A DNA stretch of 64,000 nucleotides from contig NZ_JACZCS010000039.1 of the NCBI RefSeq assembly GCF_014904745.1, forward strand, positions 1-64,000. The letters run 5' to 3'. Below are positions 16,068 through 25,552 of this stretch, piece by piece. Every line of letters begins with the position of its first letter. Position 1 is the first letter of the stretch. The position numbers and the translations under genes were made by a program. The notes under the pieces were generated by a model. It did not search any database and was not told the DNA's origin. It worked only from the letters and a program-made list of their open reading frames with translations. This DNA is from Oricola nitratireducens. Lineage in GTDB: Bacteria; Pseudomonadota; Alphaproteobacteria; Rhizobiales; Rhizobiaceae.

Positions 16068-17291
16068 ATGATGATGGCCTTGTCTAAAACAATGATCGGC
16101 GAACGGCTGTCGACTGAAGTGGCCGAGTCAGATCTCGTTCAACAAGCACTCGAAGCAATTCGCAAACATCGCGGCATGGAAGCTGCCTATCTTTCCGAAT
16201 TCGTGGACGGAAAAGCAGTGTTCCGCTGCGTCGACGCGCCGGGCATGACGCATGTCATCGACGTCGGCGATGCCCACCTGCTGGAAGAGACCTATTGCAC
16301 CCATATTCTCGAAGGCCGGCTTCCCGATCTCATTCCGGATACATCGAAGAACCGGCATGCCCGGTCGATGGCGATCACCGAGACGCTGCAAATCGGCTCG
16401 CATATCGCCATCCCGGTCAAGCGCCGGAACGGGGAACCGTACGGGATGGTCTGCTGCCTGAGCCAATCGCCCCACGATTCGCTCAATCCGCGGGACCTTG
16501 AGACGATGCGCATGTTCGCGGAACTGGTTTCGCGCCAGGTCAATCGCGAGATCGAAGAGCGCAGCGAACAGGAACTGAAGGCGAACAGCGTCCGCAGCAT
16601 CCTGAAGGGCAGCGAATTCTCGATCGCCTATCAGCCGATCGTGGATCTCAAGACCATGATGACGGCCGGGTTCGAGGCGCTGTGCCGTTTCGAACCGCTG
16701 CCCTACCGCCCGCCGGACGCATGGTTCAGGGATGCCATGGCGGCCGGGCTCGGCCGCGATCTGGAACTGGCCGTCCTGGGCAAGGCGCTCGAATTCATCG
16801 ACAAGGCGCCGGCGGACCTGTTTCTGACGCTGAATGTGTCTCCGGAAACGGTGTCGAGCGGCCGGTTGGCGGACCTGCTCACCGGAACGCCGCTCGAAAG
16901 GCTGGTCCTGGAACTCACGGAACATACGCCTGTCGACGATTATAGCGCCTTGCGCGATACGCTGGCTCCGCTGATCGCCGGAGGCGTACGGATCGCGGTC
17001 GACGATGCAGGTGCAGGATATTCGAGTTTTCGCCACATCCTTCAACTGCGCCCCGACATCATCAAACTCGACATCAACCTGACGCGGCATGTCGACAACG
17101 ATCCGGGTCGGCGCGCATTAACCACCGGTATTATGTCCTATGCGCATGAAACCGGTGCTATGGTTATCGCGGAAGGAATCGAGACCGTGCGGGAAAAAAG
17201 CACGCTCAAGGCGTTAGGCGTTGAAATGGGGCAGGGCTATCTGCTCGGATATCCGGGCGAATTGCCGGATGCGGAAAGCATGGCGGCGTGA
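16068..17291 (+). CDS. GAF-EAL domain protein, probable c-di-GMP phosphodiesterase
   Basis: A protein of about 407 residues with an N-terminal GAF sensor domain (about 15-165) and a C-terminal EAL domain (about 185-405). The catalytic set looks intact: Glu in FEALCRFE, Asn in NVSPET, Glu in ELTEHT, the double Asp in DDAGAGYSS, Lys in IKLDINL, Glu in IAEGIET and Gln in GQGYLLG. It should hydrolyse c-di-GMP under control of a ligand or redox signal sensed by GAF. Three consecutive ATG codons start the gene; 16068 is the first. A degenerate GGDEF protein follows 121 bp later on the same strand and may work with it. Confidence 0.85.
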   Translation: MMMALSKTMIGERLSTEVAESDLVQQALEAIRKHRGMEAAYLSEFVDGKAVFRCVDAPGMTHVIDVGDAHLLEETYCTHILEGRLPDLIPDTSKNRHARSMAITETLQIGSHIAIPVKRRNGEPYGMVCCLSQSPHDSLNPRDLETMRMFAELVSRQVNREIEERSEQELKANSVRSILKGSEFSIAYQPIVDLKTMMTAGFEALCRFEPLPYRPPDAWFRDAMAAGLGRDLELAVLGKALEFIDKAPADLFLTLNVSPETVSSGRLADLLTGTPLERLVLELTEHTPVDDYSALRDTLAPLIAGGVRIAVDDAGAGYSSFRHILQLRPDIIKLDINLTRHVDNDPGRRALTTGIMSYAHETGAMVIAEGIETVREKSTLKALGVEMGQGYLLGYPGELPDAESMAA

Positions 17292-17411
17292 AAGCCGGTC
17301 CGGTTTGCCGGGTGTGGTCGGTCGCATTCTAGGTATTTGCGAAACCGGTTTTACATGCCCGCAAGCCTAAGCTGTCGGCACATGATTCGAGACGGTGAGG
17401 GAGCTTTGCAC

Positions 17412-18176
17412 GTGTTCGATCCTGCGGTTTCACGGATGCAAAATGTCTGGCTCGTCGTCACGGGCGTTTTCGCCAGCCTGTTGCTTTCGATCTTCGTCAA
17501 CGCCCTCCTGTTATATGTTCCTGCGCTCACGTCGTTCGGGCGCAGCATAGTCAGCGCCGTCATCCTGCCGGTCTGCATTTCGCTTCCGTTGCTGACGGCA
17601 TATGCGGGATTGCGTAAACGGCTCTCGGATCGTCAACGGGAGCTGGACCGCGCTGCGTCACATGACCGGCTGACCGATTTCTATGCGCCCGGCGCCTTTT
17701 CGCAAGTCGTCGACCGGCGCGCGGCTATCTTGCCGTCGGACAATCCGTCGGGCGCATTCCTTATCGTACATGCCGACGGCCTGCATATCATCAACAAGCG
17801 CCATGGCCTGGAAGCGGGAGACGATGCGCTGACGCTGATCGCCGTGGCGATCAGGTCGTCGGTGCGCGCGACCGATATTGTCGGCCGGATCGGCGCCACG
17901 ATGTTCGGGCTGTTTCTTCCCGGAGCCGGCGAGGCCGAGGCCACCGAGGTAGCGGAACGCATATCGGCGAATGTGCGCGACGTCTATTTCGGTCCGGCAG
18001 GATCGGCCGATGCAATCTCGGTGCGCGTCGCCGGCGTCGTGTTTGCAGACCAGCTCGGCTTTACCGACATGTTCAGGCAGGCCGAGGAGCGGCTTTTCCC
18101 CGACGAGGAGGTCGGCCTCCCGGCGATGAACATTGCTCGCATCGCCCTGCGCGTGGACGGCCCGATGCGCCACTAG
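17412..18176 (+). CDS. Membrane-anchored protein with degenerate GGDEF domain
   Basis: A 254-residue protein with two hydrophobic segments near the N-terminus (VWLVVTGVFASLLLSIF and VILPVCISLPLLTAYAGL) and a GGDEF-like domain over residues 85-230. The substrate region (DGLHIINKRHGLEAGDD) is recognisable, but the GGDEF signature is replaced by GATMF in RIGATMFGLFLPG, so it cannot be an active diguanylate cyclase. It may be a GTP- or partner-binding pseudoenzyme that regulates the adjacent EAL protein. I chose GTG 17412 because GAGGGAG lies eight bases upstream; an ATG at 17382 is also in frame. Confidence 0.75.
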   Translation: MFDPAVSRMQNVWLVVTGVFASLLLSIFVNALLLYVPALTSFGRSIVSAVILPVCISLPLLTAYAGLRKRLSDRQRELDRAASHDRLTDFYAPGAFSQVVDRRAAILPSDNPSGAFLIVHADGLHIINKRHGLEAGDDALTLIAVAIRSSVRATDIVGRIGATMFGLFLPGAGEAEATEVAERISANVRDVYFGPAGSADAISVRVAGVVFADQLGFTDMFRQAEERLFPDEEVGLPAMNIARIALRVDGPMRH

Positions 18177-18297
18177 GCGCGGCGGGCTTCGGAGCCTGCC
18201 GGCAATCCGCCGCCACGGGCCGCTCCGTCCAATTGACACGTATATCGAAACCTGTTGCGAATGCCCGTGTGCATATCGGTAGGAAAGGGAGGCAGAT

Positions 18298-18513
18298 ATG
18301 ACGGTCAGAGACGAATTACTCGCCCGCCTCTATGAAGATCTGGGTGATATCAACGAGTGGCTGAAGGCATATGAGGAAGGCCTTGCGACCGGGCGGAAGC
18401 ATCAGGGAGTCTGGAAAGACACAACCGCGATGGACAAGGAAAGTTATGAGCGCCTGAAGAAAAACATCCACGACTCGATCCAGCACATCGAGGAGCAGAA
18501 AAAGGGCGGCTGA
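18298..18513 (+). CDS. Small helical hypothetical protein
   Basis: A 71-residue charged protein, probably all helical (LLARLYEDLGDINEWLKAYEEG, then ESYERLKKNIHDSIQHIEEQKK). A strong ribosome binding site GGAGG lies five bases before the ATG, and a TTGACA-like element is 60 bp upstream. No family recognised. The length and heptad-like pattern would suit a small coiled-coil or regulatory partner protein. Confidence 0.65.
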   Translation: MTVRDELLARLYEDLGDINEWLKAYEEGLATGRKHQGVWKDTTAMDKESYERLKKNIHDSIQHIEEQKKGG

Positions 18514-18623
18514 AACGCGGAGCCTTTTCATCATCTGCGCGGGCCGTCGCTATCACATCGTTGCACGGGCCGCGCAAATCAGTGCCGAACTGGCCGGGAT
18601 CGCCTCGTCGTAAAAGCCCGAAA

Positions 18624-18658
18624 CCAAAAAAGGGTCAGCATATTTTGCTGACCCTTTT
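18624..18658 (-). terminator. Terminator of the tRNA-Asn gene
   Basis: A perfect 13-bp stem, AAAAGGGTCAGCA (18628-18640) with TGCTGACCCTTTT (18646-18658), a five-base loop, and a minus-strand T run from the A tract at 18626-18631. It is eight bases past the tRNA 3' end. Confidence 0.85.
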
Positions 18659-18665
18659 CAGAAAC

Positions 18666-18740
18666 TGGCTCCCCGGGACGGATTCGAACCATCGACCAAC
18701 CGGTTAACAGCCGGTTGCTCTACCGCTGAGCTACCGGGGA
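18666..18740 (-). tRNA. tRNA-Asn (anticodon GTT)
   Basis: A 75-nt cloverleaf including the encoded CCA (18666-18668). The acceptor stem is TCCCCGG paired with CCGGGGA, discriminator G. The anticodon arm CCGGC-TGTTAAC-CGGTT type reads GTT, and the T arm has GGTTCGAATCC. Confidence 0.95.
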
Positions 18741-18918
18741 ATAGCCGCTCAGGCTGAGCGGAGCCTATATCAAAGGTCGCTCCGATTTGCCAAGGCGCGA
18801 ATGAAACTTTTTTGACCTATTTTAGCGGGGCGGGCAATCGCGCTTCGAAAGCGTTTTAGCGGCGGCTGGCAATGAGCCGCCCGCGCGCCTATCTGCAAGC
18901 TGATCACCAGGGCAAGTC

Positions 18919-19221
18919 ATGGCCGACAACACGCAGGGCAAGGACGGCGCACCCCGCTATCCGACAAAGAACACCATCAAGGTGCTGAACCGCACCATGC
19001 CGGTGCCCGCTTCGCGTGCCGGGCGCATCGCGCTCGGATCGGCGTTGGTCGCCGGTGGGGCCGTCGGTTTTCTTCCTGTCGTCGGGTTCTGGATGCTGCC
19101 GCTTGGACTTCTCATTCTGGCGAATGACGTCCCGCGCGTGCGGCGCTGGCGGCGAAAGCTGATCGTGCGCTGGAACCGGCGCGGCGACAAGCGCGACAGG
19201 CAAACGGGGAAGAATGCCTGA
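18919..19221 (+). CDS. Small membrane protein of unknown function
   Basis: A 100-residue protein. A polar N-terminus is followed by PVPASRAGRIALGSALVAGGAVGFLPVVGFWMLPLGLLILAND, giving two short hydrophobic segments joined by a Pro-rich turn, then a strongly basic tail RRWRRKLIVRWNRRGDKRDR. This is the layout of PGPGW-type small inner-membrane proteins common in rhizobia. Function unknown. It lies between the divergently read tRNA-Asn and the tRNA-Cys gene. Confidence 0.7.
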   Translation: MADNTQGKDGAPRYPTKNTIKVLNRTMPVPASRAGRIALGSALVAGGAVGFLPVVGFWMLPLGLLILANDVPRVRRWRRKLIVRWNRRGDKRDRQTGKNA

Positions 19222-19341
19222 AATCGGTGCTGCTGCTGGCGCGGCTTTACGCCGAGCCGTGCAATCCGTTTCCCGATTTGACCGTTCAAAGCCCGAAATA
19301 TGTTACCTTGCGGCACCCCTGAAATTTGACATAAACAAGAA

Positions 19342-19380
19342 AAAACCGCTTGCGAAGCGATGGTGCTTGCCGGTTTTAAA
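19342..19380 (+). terminator. Possible terminator after the small membrane protein gene
   Basis: AAAACCG (19342-19348) can pair with CGGTTTT (19371-19377), enclosing a smaller CTTGCGAAG hairpin. It ends in T followed by A, so it is only a weak candidate. Confidence 0.35.
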
Positions 19381-19423
19381 ACCCTCTGTTAACAGGACGC
19401 GCCATACACAACGACCCAGGAAC

Positions 19424-19497
19424 GGCCTCGTGGCGGAGTGGTTACGCAGAGGACTGCAAATCCTTGCACCCCGGTTCGATTCCGGGCGAGGCCTCCA
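19424..19497 (+). tRNA. tRNA-Cys (anticodon GCA)
   Basis: A 74-nt cloverleaf with encoded CCA (19495-19497). The acceptor stem is GGCCTCG paired with CGAGGCC, discriminator T. The anticodon loop CTGCAAA gives GCA, and the T arm is GGTTCGATTCC. It lies 60 bp before the methyltransferase gene. Confidence 0.95.
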
Positions 19498-19557
19498 TCA
19501 TTCCATGGTACGTTGTCGCGGCATGAGAGCATAAACAACGGAAGCGGGATCCGAGCC

Positions 19558-20229
19558 ATGGGGCATAATTTCGACGAACTGCGCCGCGCAATGGTCGACA
19601 GCCAGGTCCGCACAACCGACGTTACCAACCTTCGCATCCTCGATGCATTGCTTTCCGTGCCGCGTGAGGCTTTCGTCGCTGATCGGCTCAAGCCGTTTGC
19701 CTATATCGACGATGACATCGAGATCACCGCCGCCGCTGCCGGCGCACATCGTTACATGATGGAACCGTCGCCGTTCGCGCGGCTCGCGCAGCTCGCCGAC
19801 GTCAAGCCGTCCGACCTTGTTCTCGATATCGGTTGCGGCACCGGATATTCGTCCGCAGTCCTGTCGAAACTCGGCAGCGCGGTGATCGCGCTCGAAGCCG
19901 ACGAGGATCTCGCGGCGCGGGCCACTGACATCCTGGTTGACAACGGATTCGACAATGTCGCCGTCGTCACCGGCGCCTTCGAGAAAGGTTATGCCAGCGA
20001 AGGCCCCTACGATGTCATTTTCGTCGGTGGCGCGGTGGATGAGGTGCCGGGCGCATTGTTCGATCAACTGAAGGACGGCGGGCGCCTTGTCGCTGTCGAA
20101 GGGTATGGGCCGAGCGGTTTTGCCACGCTCTATGTCAACGACGGAGACTTCGTTTCCGGACGCAAGGCGTTCAACCTGAGCGTCAAGCCTTTGCCGGGAT
20201 TCCAGCGCGAACCGGAATTCTCGCTCTAA
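19558..20229 (+). CDS. Protein-L-isoaspartate O-methyltransferase family protein
   Basis: A 223-residue SAM-dependent methyltransferase of the PCMT family. The fold markers are DSQVRTTDVTNLRILDAL, the PREAFVADRLK segment, and SAM motif I VLDIGCGTGYSSAVL (about 84-98). The usual ELTA/DGSxG-type loop that reads isoaspartate is not clearly conserved, so repair activity is uncertain; a second, canonical Pcm is encoded at 45.7 kb. This paralogue sits upstream of tolC, a placement found in many rhizobia. Confidence 0.82.
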   Translation: MGHNFDELRRAMVDSQVRTTDVTNLRILDALLSVPREAFVADRLKPFAYIDDDIEITAAAAGAHRYMMEPSPFARLAQLADVKPSDLVLDIGCGTGYSSAVLSKLGSAVIALEADEDLAARATDILVDNGFDNVAVVTGAFEKGYASEGPYDVIFVGGAVDEVPGALFDQLKDGGRLVAVEGYGPSGFATLYVNDGDFVSGRKAFNLSVKPLPGFQREPEFSL

Positions 20230-20356
20230 ATTGCCGAAAATGGTTGCCATACGGCAACACACGGCAATAACTTCCCATGCGGGTATTGCTCGTTAACGAT
20301 GCGGCAAATAAAAACCTGCAAGTCAATAGTCTTGAGTCGTTGTTCAGGGGCCACGG

Positions 20357-21718
20357 ATGCGCAAATCCATTATCGCAGCGGCGCTGGTCGCCACTGTCGC
20401 TTTCATGCCGCAGGTTGCGTCCGCCGAAAACATCTTCGGTGCGCTTGCCAAAGCGTATGAAAACAATTCCGAGCTGAACTCGTCGCGGGCCGGTGTCCGC
20501 ATCCAGGACGAAGGCGTCGCGCTCGCCAAATCGGGTTACCGTCCTCGGGTTACCGGAACTGCGGGAATCACCAATTCATGGAGTGATCCCACGGGGCGAA
20601 GCGTAACTGGCGCCAGTTTCGGAATTTCGATCAGCCAGTCGCTTTTCGACGGCTTCCAGACGCGCAACGGTGTTCGCGCCGCCCGAGCCGGCGTGCTGGC
20701 GGAACGCGAAAATCTCCGCAATACCGAGCAGAATATCCTGTACGATACGGCCCAGGCGTATATGGACGTTATCCAGAATCGCCAGATCGCAATTTTCAGG
20801 CAGCGCAACCTCGCCTTCCTCGATGAGCAGGTGCGCGCCGCGCAGGCGCGATTCGATGTCGGCGAGGGAACTCGCACCGACGTCGAGCAGGCTCGTGCGA
20901 GCCGCGCCGCCGCCCAGGCGCAGCTCGTGGCAGCCCGCGCGGCAGCGGCCTCCAGTGAGGCCGTCTACAGGCAGTTGACCGGCGCCGCGCCGGGCAAACT
21001 CGAAACGGCATCTGCACTATCCAAGGGTATGCCAAGATCGCTGGCCTCCGCGGAATCGATCGCTTTCAAGGAACACCCGGCGATCCGGCTCCGCAACCAT
21101 CTGGTCGATTCCGGCCTGTTCAGCGTCAAGGCCGCCGAAGGCGCCTTCCTGCCGCAGGTCGGTCTGTCGGCTTCGGTATCGCGCGACTATACCAGTTATT
21201 CCAGTAGCTACGGCGGTTCGTTTACCGGGAACAGCGCCACGATCGGTGCGACAGTGACCGTGCCGATCTACCAGGGTGGCTCGGCGAGCGCGACCGTGCG
21301 CCAGAAGAAGGAACAGCTCGGTCAGGCGCGTATCAATACCGATGTTGCGCGCGATCAGGTTCGTGCCGCCGTCACATCCGCCTGGACCCAGTTGCAGGCT
21401 TCGCGCGCCGCGGTATCCGCGAATCGCGAAACGTTGCGCGCCTCGCGCCTCGCGCTCGATGGCGTGGTGCAGGAACGCGATGTCGGCCAGCGCACCACTC
21501 TCGATGTGCTTAACGCGCAGGCGGATGTCCTGTCGGCGCAGATCGCTCTTGCCCAGTCGGAACGCGATGTCGTCGTCTCCAGCTACGCGCTTCGTTCGGC
21601 TATTGGCGGCCTGACCGCCAAGAATCTCGGGCTTCGTGTCGCCATGCACGACCCCAAGGAGCACTACGAGGCCGTCAAGGACAAGTGGTTCGGACTGCGC
21701 ACGCCGGACGGCCGTTAA
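20357..21718 (+). CDS. tolC: TolC-family outer membrane efflux protein
   Basis: A 453-residue outer-membrane channel. A signal peptide (cleavage near SA-E, residue 23) precedes two repeats of paired helices and strands typical of TolC: YENNSELNSSRAG, ILYDTAQAYMDVIQNRQ, RFDVGEGTRTDVEQARAS, then RDYTSYSSSYGG, VTVPIYQGGSASATVRQKKEQ and ERDVGQRTTLDVLNAQADV. It forms the exit duct for type I secretion and RND/MFS efflux systems. Upstream is a nested inverted repeat (20231-20267), TTGCC/GGCAA type, probably the 3' hairpin of the preceding gene. Confidence 0.93.
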   Translation: MRKSIIAAALVATVAFMPQVASAENIFGALAKAYENNSELNSSRAGVRIQDEGVALAKSGYRPRVTGTAGITNSWSDPTGRSVTGASFGISISQSLFDGFQTRNGVRAARAGVLAERENLRNTEQNILYDTAQAYMDVIQNRQIAIFRQRNLAFLDEQVRAAQARFDVGEGTRTDVEQARASRAAAQAQLVAARAAAASSEAVYRQLTGAAPGKLETASALSKGMPRSLASAESIAFKEHPAIRLRNHLVDSGLFSVKAAEGAFLPQVGLSASVSRDYTSYSSSYGGSFTGNSATIGATVTVPIYQGGSASATVRQKKEQLGQARINTDVARDQVRAAVTSAWTQLQASRAAVSANRETLRASRLALDGVVQERDVGQRTTLDVLNAQADVLSAQIALAQSERDVVVSSYALRSAIGGLTAKNLGLRVAMHDPKEHYEAVKDKWFGLRTPDGR

Positions 21719-21852
21719 CCATAGCGACAGCTTAATGTTGTGGGCCGCTTCGTCGCGATGAAGCGGCGGGATTCTCATCGGCCGGATCATCAGCTAACGT
21801 TTTGCAATGATTCGCCGGATGACCCGGCTGTCCGATGGTGATGGTAGACCAC

Positions 21853-22635
21853 ATGGCACAAAGCAACGCTCTTCGCGAACAACCCTCCATGGACGAGATC
21901 CTGGCATCGATCCGCCGGATCATCGACGCCGGTGAAAGCCAGTCGAAACTGCCCGAGGCGAAGCCGGACAAGGCCGAAGTCCCGGAGATTTCCGTCACGG
22001 TGCCGCCGCCGGCGGCCAATGACGAGGGTGCCGAGCGGCCGCGCGTGCCGCAGGGTGCGTTGCCGCAGACACCGTTGACGAAGCGCGGGCAGGGTCCCGA
22101 CACGGAGATCGCGAGCGCCGTCAATGCCTATCTGGAAAAGGAACACGTGAAAGCCGCAGCCGTCGAAGACGAGCCGACAGCCAAGGCCGATGTTACGCTG
22201 GAAGGGTTTCCCGAGCCGGATATCTCGGAGGTCGAGGCGGCACTGCGGGCCGAGTTCAATCCGGTCGACCGCGATGTGTTGAGCGCCGAGCGGCAGGCGA
22301 AATACGACGCCCGGTTCACCGAGGCCGACAATGGCGCGTTCCGGGAGGTCGGCAGCCTGCTGCGCGGCAAGGTCGGCGAGGCGCCGGCTGGACCGTCATC
22401 CCGCGAGGCGAATGCACTCGTGTCGGAAGCCGTATCGCAGAGCGTGTCGAACTCCTTCTCCAGCCTGTCGGACCTGCTGATGGAAAAACATGGCCGCGAT
22501 CTCGACATGGTCGCCGAGGAAATGCTGCGCCCGATGCTGCAGGATTGGCTCGACAACAACCTGCCGTCGCTGGTCGAGCGTCTCGTACGCAGCGAGATCG
22601 AACGCATTGCCCGGGGCGAACCGCGCACCATGTGA
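21853..22635 (+). CDS. popZ: Cell-pole organising protein PopZ (DUF2497)
   Basis: A 260-residue acidic, mostly disordered protein with the two conserved ends of PopZ: the N-terminal helix PSMDEILASIRRIID, which binds client proteins, and the C-terminal self-assembly helices AEEMLRPMLQDWLDNNLPSLVERLVRSEIER (broken here at LQDW/LDNN). The middle is Pro/Glu-rich. PopZ forms a polar hub that anchors the chromosome origin and cell-cycle regulators. An ATG at 21835 is in frame, but homologues begin near MAQ. It lies between tolC and valS, a conserved alphaproteobacterial order. Confidence 0.9.
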   Translation: MAQSNALREQPSMDEILASIRRIIDAGESQSKLPEAKPDKAEVPEISVTVPPPAANDEGAERPRVPQGALPQTPLTKRGQGPDTEIASAVNAYLEKEHVKAAAVEDEPTAKADVTLEGFPEPDISEVEAALRAEFNPVDRDVLSAERQAKYDARFTEADNGAFREVGSLLRGKVGEAPAGPSSREANALVSEAVSQSVSNSFSSLSDLLMEKHGRDLDMVAEEMLRPMLQDWLDNNLPSLVERLVRSEIERIARGEPRTM

Positions 22636-22726
22636 GCCGGGCGCCGTCCGCCGCTTTGTTGACAGGCGCGCGTGCTTCGGATTTACACGCCGCTGAATCA
22701 CCGACATTGCTCGCGGACATTTTTTC

Positions 22727-25540
22727 ATGCTCGACAAGACCTTTGACGCGGCCAGCGTCGAACCGAGAATTGCCAAATTATGGGACGAGGCCGACGCGTT
22801 CGCCGCCGGGGCGGGCGCCAAGGAAGGCGCGGACCCCTACAGCATCGTCATCCCGCCGCCGAACGTCACCGGCTCGCTGCATATGGGCCATGCGCTCAAC
22901 AACACGCTGCAGGACATCCTGGTCCGTTATCACCGGATGAAGGGGATGAACGTTCTGTGGCAGCCGGGCATGGACCACGCCGGCATCGCCACGCAGATGG
23001 TTGTCGAACGCCAGCTCGCCCAGAGCGGCGAGAACATGACCCGCCGGGAAATGGGGCGCGAGAAGTTCATCGAGCGCGTCTGGCAGTGGAAGAACGAATC
23101 CGGCGGCATGATCTTCAACCAGCTGAAGCGGCTGGGTGCGTCCTGCGACTGGTCGCGTGAGCGCTTCACGATGGATGAGGGGCTTTCGGCGGCCGTACTG
23201 GAAGTCTTCGTTCGGCTCTACAAGGAAGGGCTGATCTACAAGGACAAGCGGCTCGTCAACTGGGACCCGAAACTGCACACGGCGATCTCGGACCTCGAGG
23301 TGGAACAGCACGAGGTGGACGGCCATCTTTGGCATTTCCGCTATCCCCTGGCTGACGGTGCGACCTACGAGCATCCCTATAATCTGGATGACGAGGGCAA
23401 TCGCATCGCCTGGAAGCCGTCCGACGGCGAGCCGGCTGGATACGAGGCGCGCGATTATCTCGTCGTCGCAACCACGCGGCCCGAAACCATGCTCGGCGAT
23501 ACCGGGGTCGCGGTCCACCCGGACGATCCGCGCTACACAAACCTCGTCGGCAAACATGTGATCCTGCCGCTTGTCGGGCGCAGGATCCCGATCGTCGCGG
23601 ACGAATATCCGGACCCGGAAGCGGGAACCGGCGCGGTCAAGATGACGCCCGCGCACGACTTCAACGATTTCGAGGTCGGAAAGCGCCGGAACCTCCCGGC
23701 GATCAACGTGCTCGACGAGGAAGCCTGTGTCACCCTGAAGGGCAATGCCGACTTCCATTACGGCCTCGATCAGAGCGCCGAACTTGTCGCCGCGATGAAT
23801 GCGCTAGACGGTCTCGACCGTTTTGCCGCGCGCGACAAGGTCGTCGCGATGATGCAGGAAAAGGGGCTCGTCGATCTCATCGAGCCGCACAAGCACCAGG
23901 TGCCGCATGGCGACCGCGGCGGCGTGCCGATCGAGCCCTATCTGACCGACCAGTGGTATGTCGACGCGGCAACGCTCGCCAAGCCGGCGATCGCCTCGGT
24001 CAGGGAAGGGCGTACGCAATTCGTGCCGAAGAGTTGGGAAAACACCTACTTCAACTGGATGGAGAACATCCAGCCGTGGTGCGTGTCGCGCCAGCTCTGG
24101 TGGGGACACCAGATTCCGGCTTGGTACGGGCCGGACGGCACGGTGTTCGTCGAAAAGAGCGAAGATGAAGCTGCTGCTGCCGCGCGCGCGCATTACGGCG
24201 AAGATGTCGCGCTGACGCGTGACGAGGATGTGCTGGATACGTGGTTCTCCTCGGCGCTGTGGCCGTTTTCGACGCTGGGATGGCCGGAGCAGACGCAAGC
24301 GCTGAAGACCTGGTATCCGACAAGCGCGCTGGTCACCGGATTCGACATCATCTTCTTCTGGGTCGCCCGGATGATGATGATGGGCCTGCATTTCATGAAG
24401 GACGAGGAAGGCACGCCCGTCGAACCCTTCGATACCGTCTATGTGCATGCGCTGGTGCGCGACAAGTACGGCGCCAAGATGTCGAAGTCGAAGGGCAACG
24501 TCATCGATCCGCTGGAACTGATCGACGAATACGGCGCCGACGCGCTGCGCTTCACGCTGTCGATCATGGCGGCACAGGGCCGCGACGTGAAGCTCGACCC
24601 CGCGCGCATTGCCGGCTACCGCAATTTCGGCACCAAGCTGTGGAACGCGACGCGGTTCGCGCAGATGAACGGTGTCGCACACAATCCCGATTTCAGGCCG
24701 GACAACGCCAAGTTGCAGATCAACCGCTGGATCCTGACGGAATTCACGCGGGCGGCGCGCGACGTTGCCGCGGGTATCGACCAGTATCGGTTCAACGATG
24801 CGGCGAGTGCCGCCTACCGCTTCGTGTGGAACAATTTCTGCGACTGGTATCTCGAATTGCTGAAGCCGGTCTTCAACGGCGAAGACGAGGCCGCCAAGGC
24901 GGAAGCGCAGGCCTGCGCGGCGCATGTGCTCGACGGTGTCTACAAGCTGCTGCATCCGTTCATGCCGTTCATGACGGAGGAATTGTGGTCGCTCACGGCC
25001 AAGGGCCGCGACACGCTTCTGTGCCATGCCGAGTGGCCGGCGCCGGGTTTCGAGGACGCGGATGCGGCGGACGAGGTCAACTGGCTGATCGAACTGGTGA
25101 CCGGTATCCGCTCGGTGCGCGCCGAGATGAACGTGCCGGCGTCGGCGACCGCGCCGCTGGTGATGGTCGGCGCAAACGACGTGACATGCGCACGGCTTCT
25201 CAGCCATGACCCGGCAATCAAGCAGCTCGCCCGTGTCGAGGACATCGTCATCGAATCCGAAGTTCCGCCGGCTTCGGCCCAGATCGTGATCGGCGAGGCA
25301 ACGGCCTGCCTGCCGCTCGGTGGCCTGATCGACGTCACTGCCGAACGCGCCCGATTGCAAAAGGCGATCCAGAAGGCCGAGGCGGATATCTCCAAGCTCG
25401 AGGGGAAACTCGGCAACGAGAGATTCGTCGCGAACGCCAAACCGGAAGTGGTTGCGGCGGAGCGGGAGAAGCTGGCCGAAGCGCTTCCGGCCCGCGATTC
25501 CCTGAAGGCCGCATTGGCGCGTATCGAGCAAATCGGCTGA
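22727..25540 (+). CDS. valS: Valyl-tRNA synthetase
   Basis: A 937-residue class I aminoacyl-tRNA synthetase that charges tRNA-Val. It has the HIGH motif as HMGH in PPPNVTGSLHMGHALNN (about 44-56), the editing domain with TTRPETMLGDTGVAVHP, the KMSKS signature (about 583-587, AKMSKSKGN), and a C-terminal coiled-coil (ARLQKAIQKAEADISKLEGKL). Full length for the family. No T-box-like leader is present upstream. Confidence 0.97.
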   Translation: MLDKTFDAASVEPRIAKLWDEADAFAAGAGAKEGADPYSIVIPPPNVTGSLHMGHALNNTLQDILVRYHRMKGMNVLWQPGMDHAGIATQMVVERQLAQSGENMTRREMGREKFIERVWQWKNESGGMIFNQLKRLGASCDWSRERFTMDEGLSAAVLEVFVRLYKEGLIYKDKRLVNWDPKLHTAISDLEVEQHEVDGHLWHFRYPLADGATYEHPYNLDDEGNRIAWKPSDGEPAGYEARDYLVVATTRPETMLGDTGVAVHPDDPRYTNLVGKHVILPLVGRRIPIVADEYPDPEAGTGAVKMTPAHDFNDFEVGKRRNLPAINVLDEEACVTLKGNADFHYGLDQSAELVAAMNALDGLDRFAARDKVVAMMQEKGLVDLIEPHKHQVPHGDRGGVPIEPYLTDQWYVDAATLAKPAIASVREGRTQFVPKSWENTYFNWMENIQPWCVSRQLWWGHQIPAWYGPDGTVFVEKSEDEAAAAARAHYGEDVALTRDEDVLDTWFSSALWPFSTLGWPEQTQALKTWYPTSALVTGFDIIFFWVARMMMMGLHFMKDEEGTPVEPFDTVYVHALVRDKYGAKMSKSKGNVIDPLELIDEYGADALRFTLSIMAAQGRDVKLDPARIAGYRNFGTKLWNATRFAQMNGVAHNPDFRPDNAKLQINRWILTEFTRAARDVAAGIDQYRFNDAASAAYRFVWNNFCDWYLELLKPVFNGEDEAAKAEAQACAAHVLDGVYKLLHPFMPFMTEELWSLTAKGRDTLLCHAEWPAPGFEDADAADEVNWLIELVTGIRSVRAEMNVPASATAPLVMVGANDVTCARLLSHDPAIKQLARVEDIVIESEVPPASAQIVIGEATACLPLGGLIDVTAERARLQKAIQKAEADISKLEGKLGNERFVANAKPEVVAAEREKLAEALPARDSLKAALARIEQIG

Positions 25541-25552
25541 TCTCGCGGATCC

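Noticed and set aside
22636-22726. T-box leader before valS
   Set aside because: The 91-bp gap is too short and lacks the T-box sequence and an antiterminator structure.
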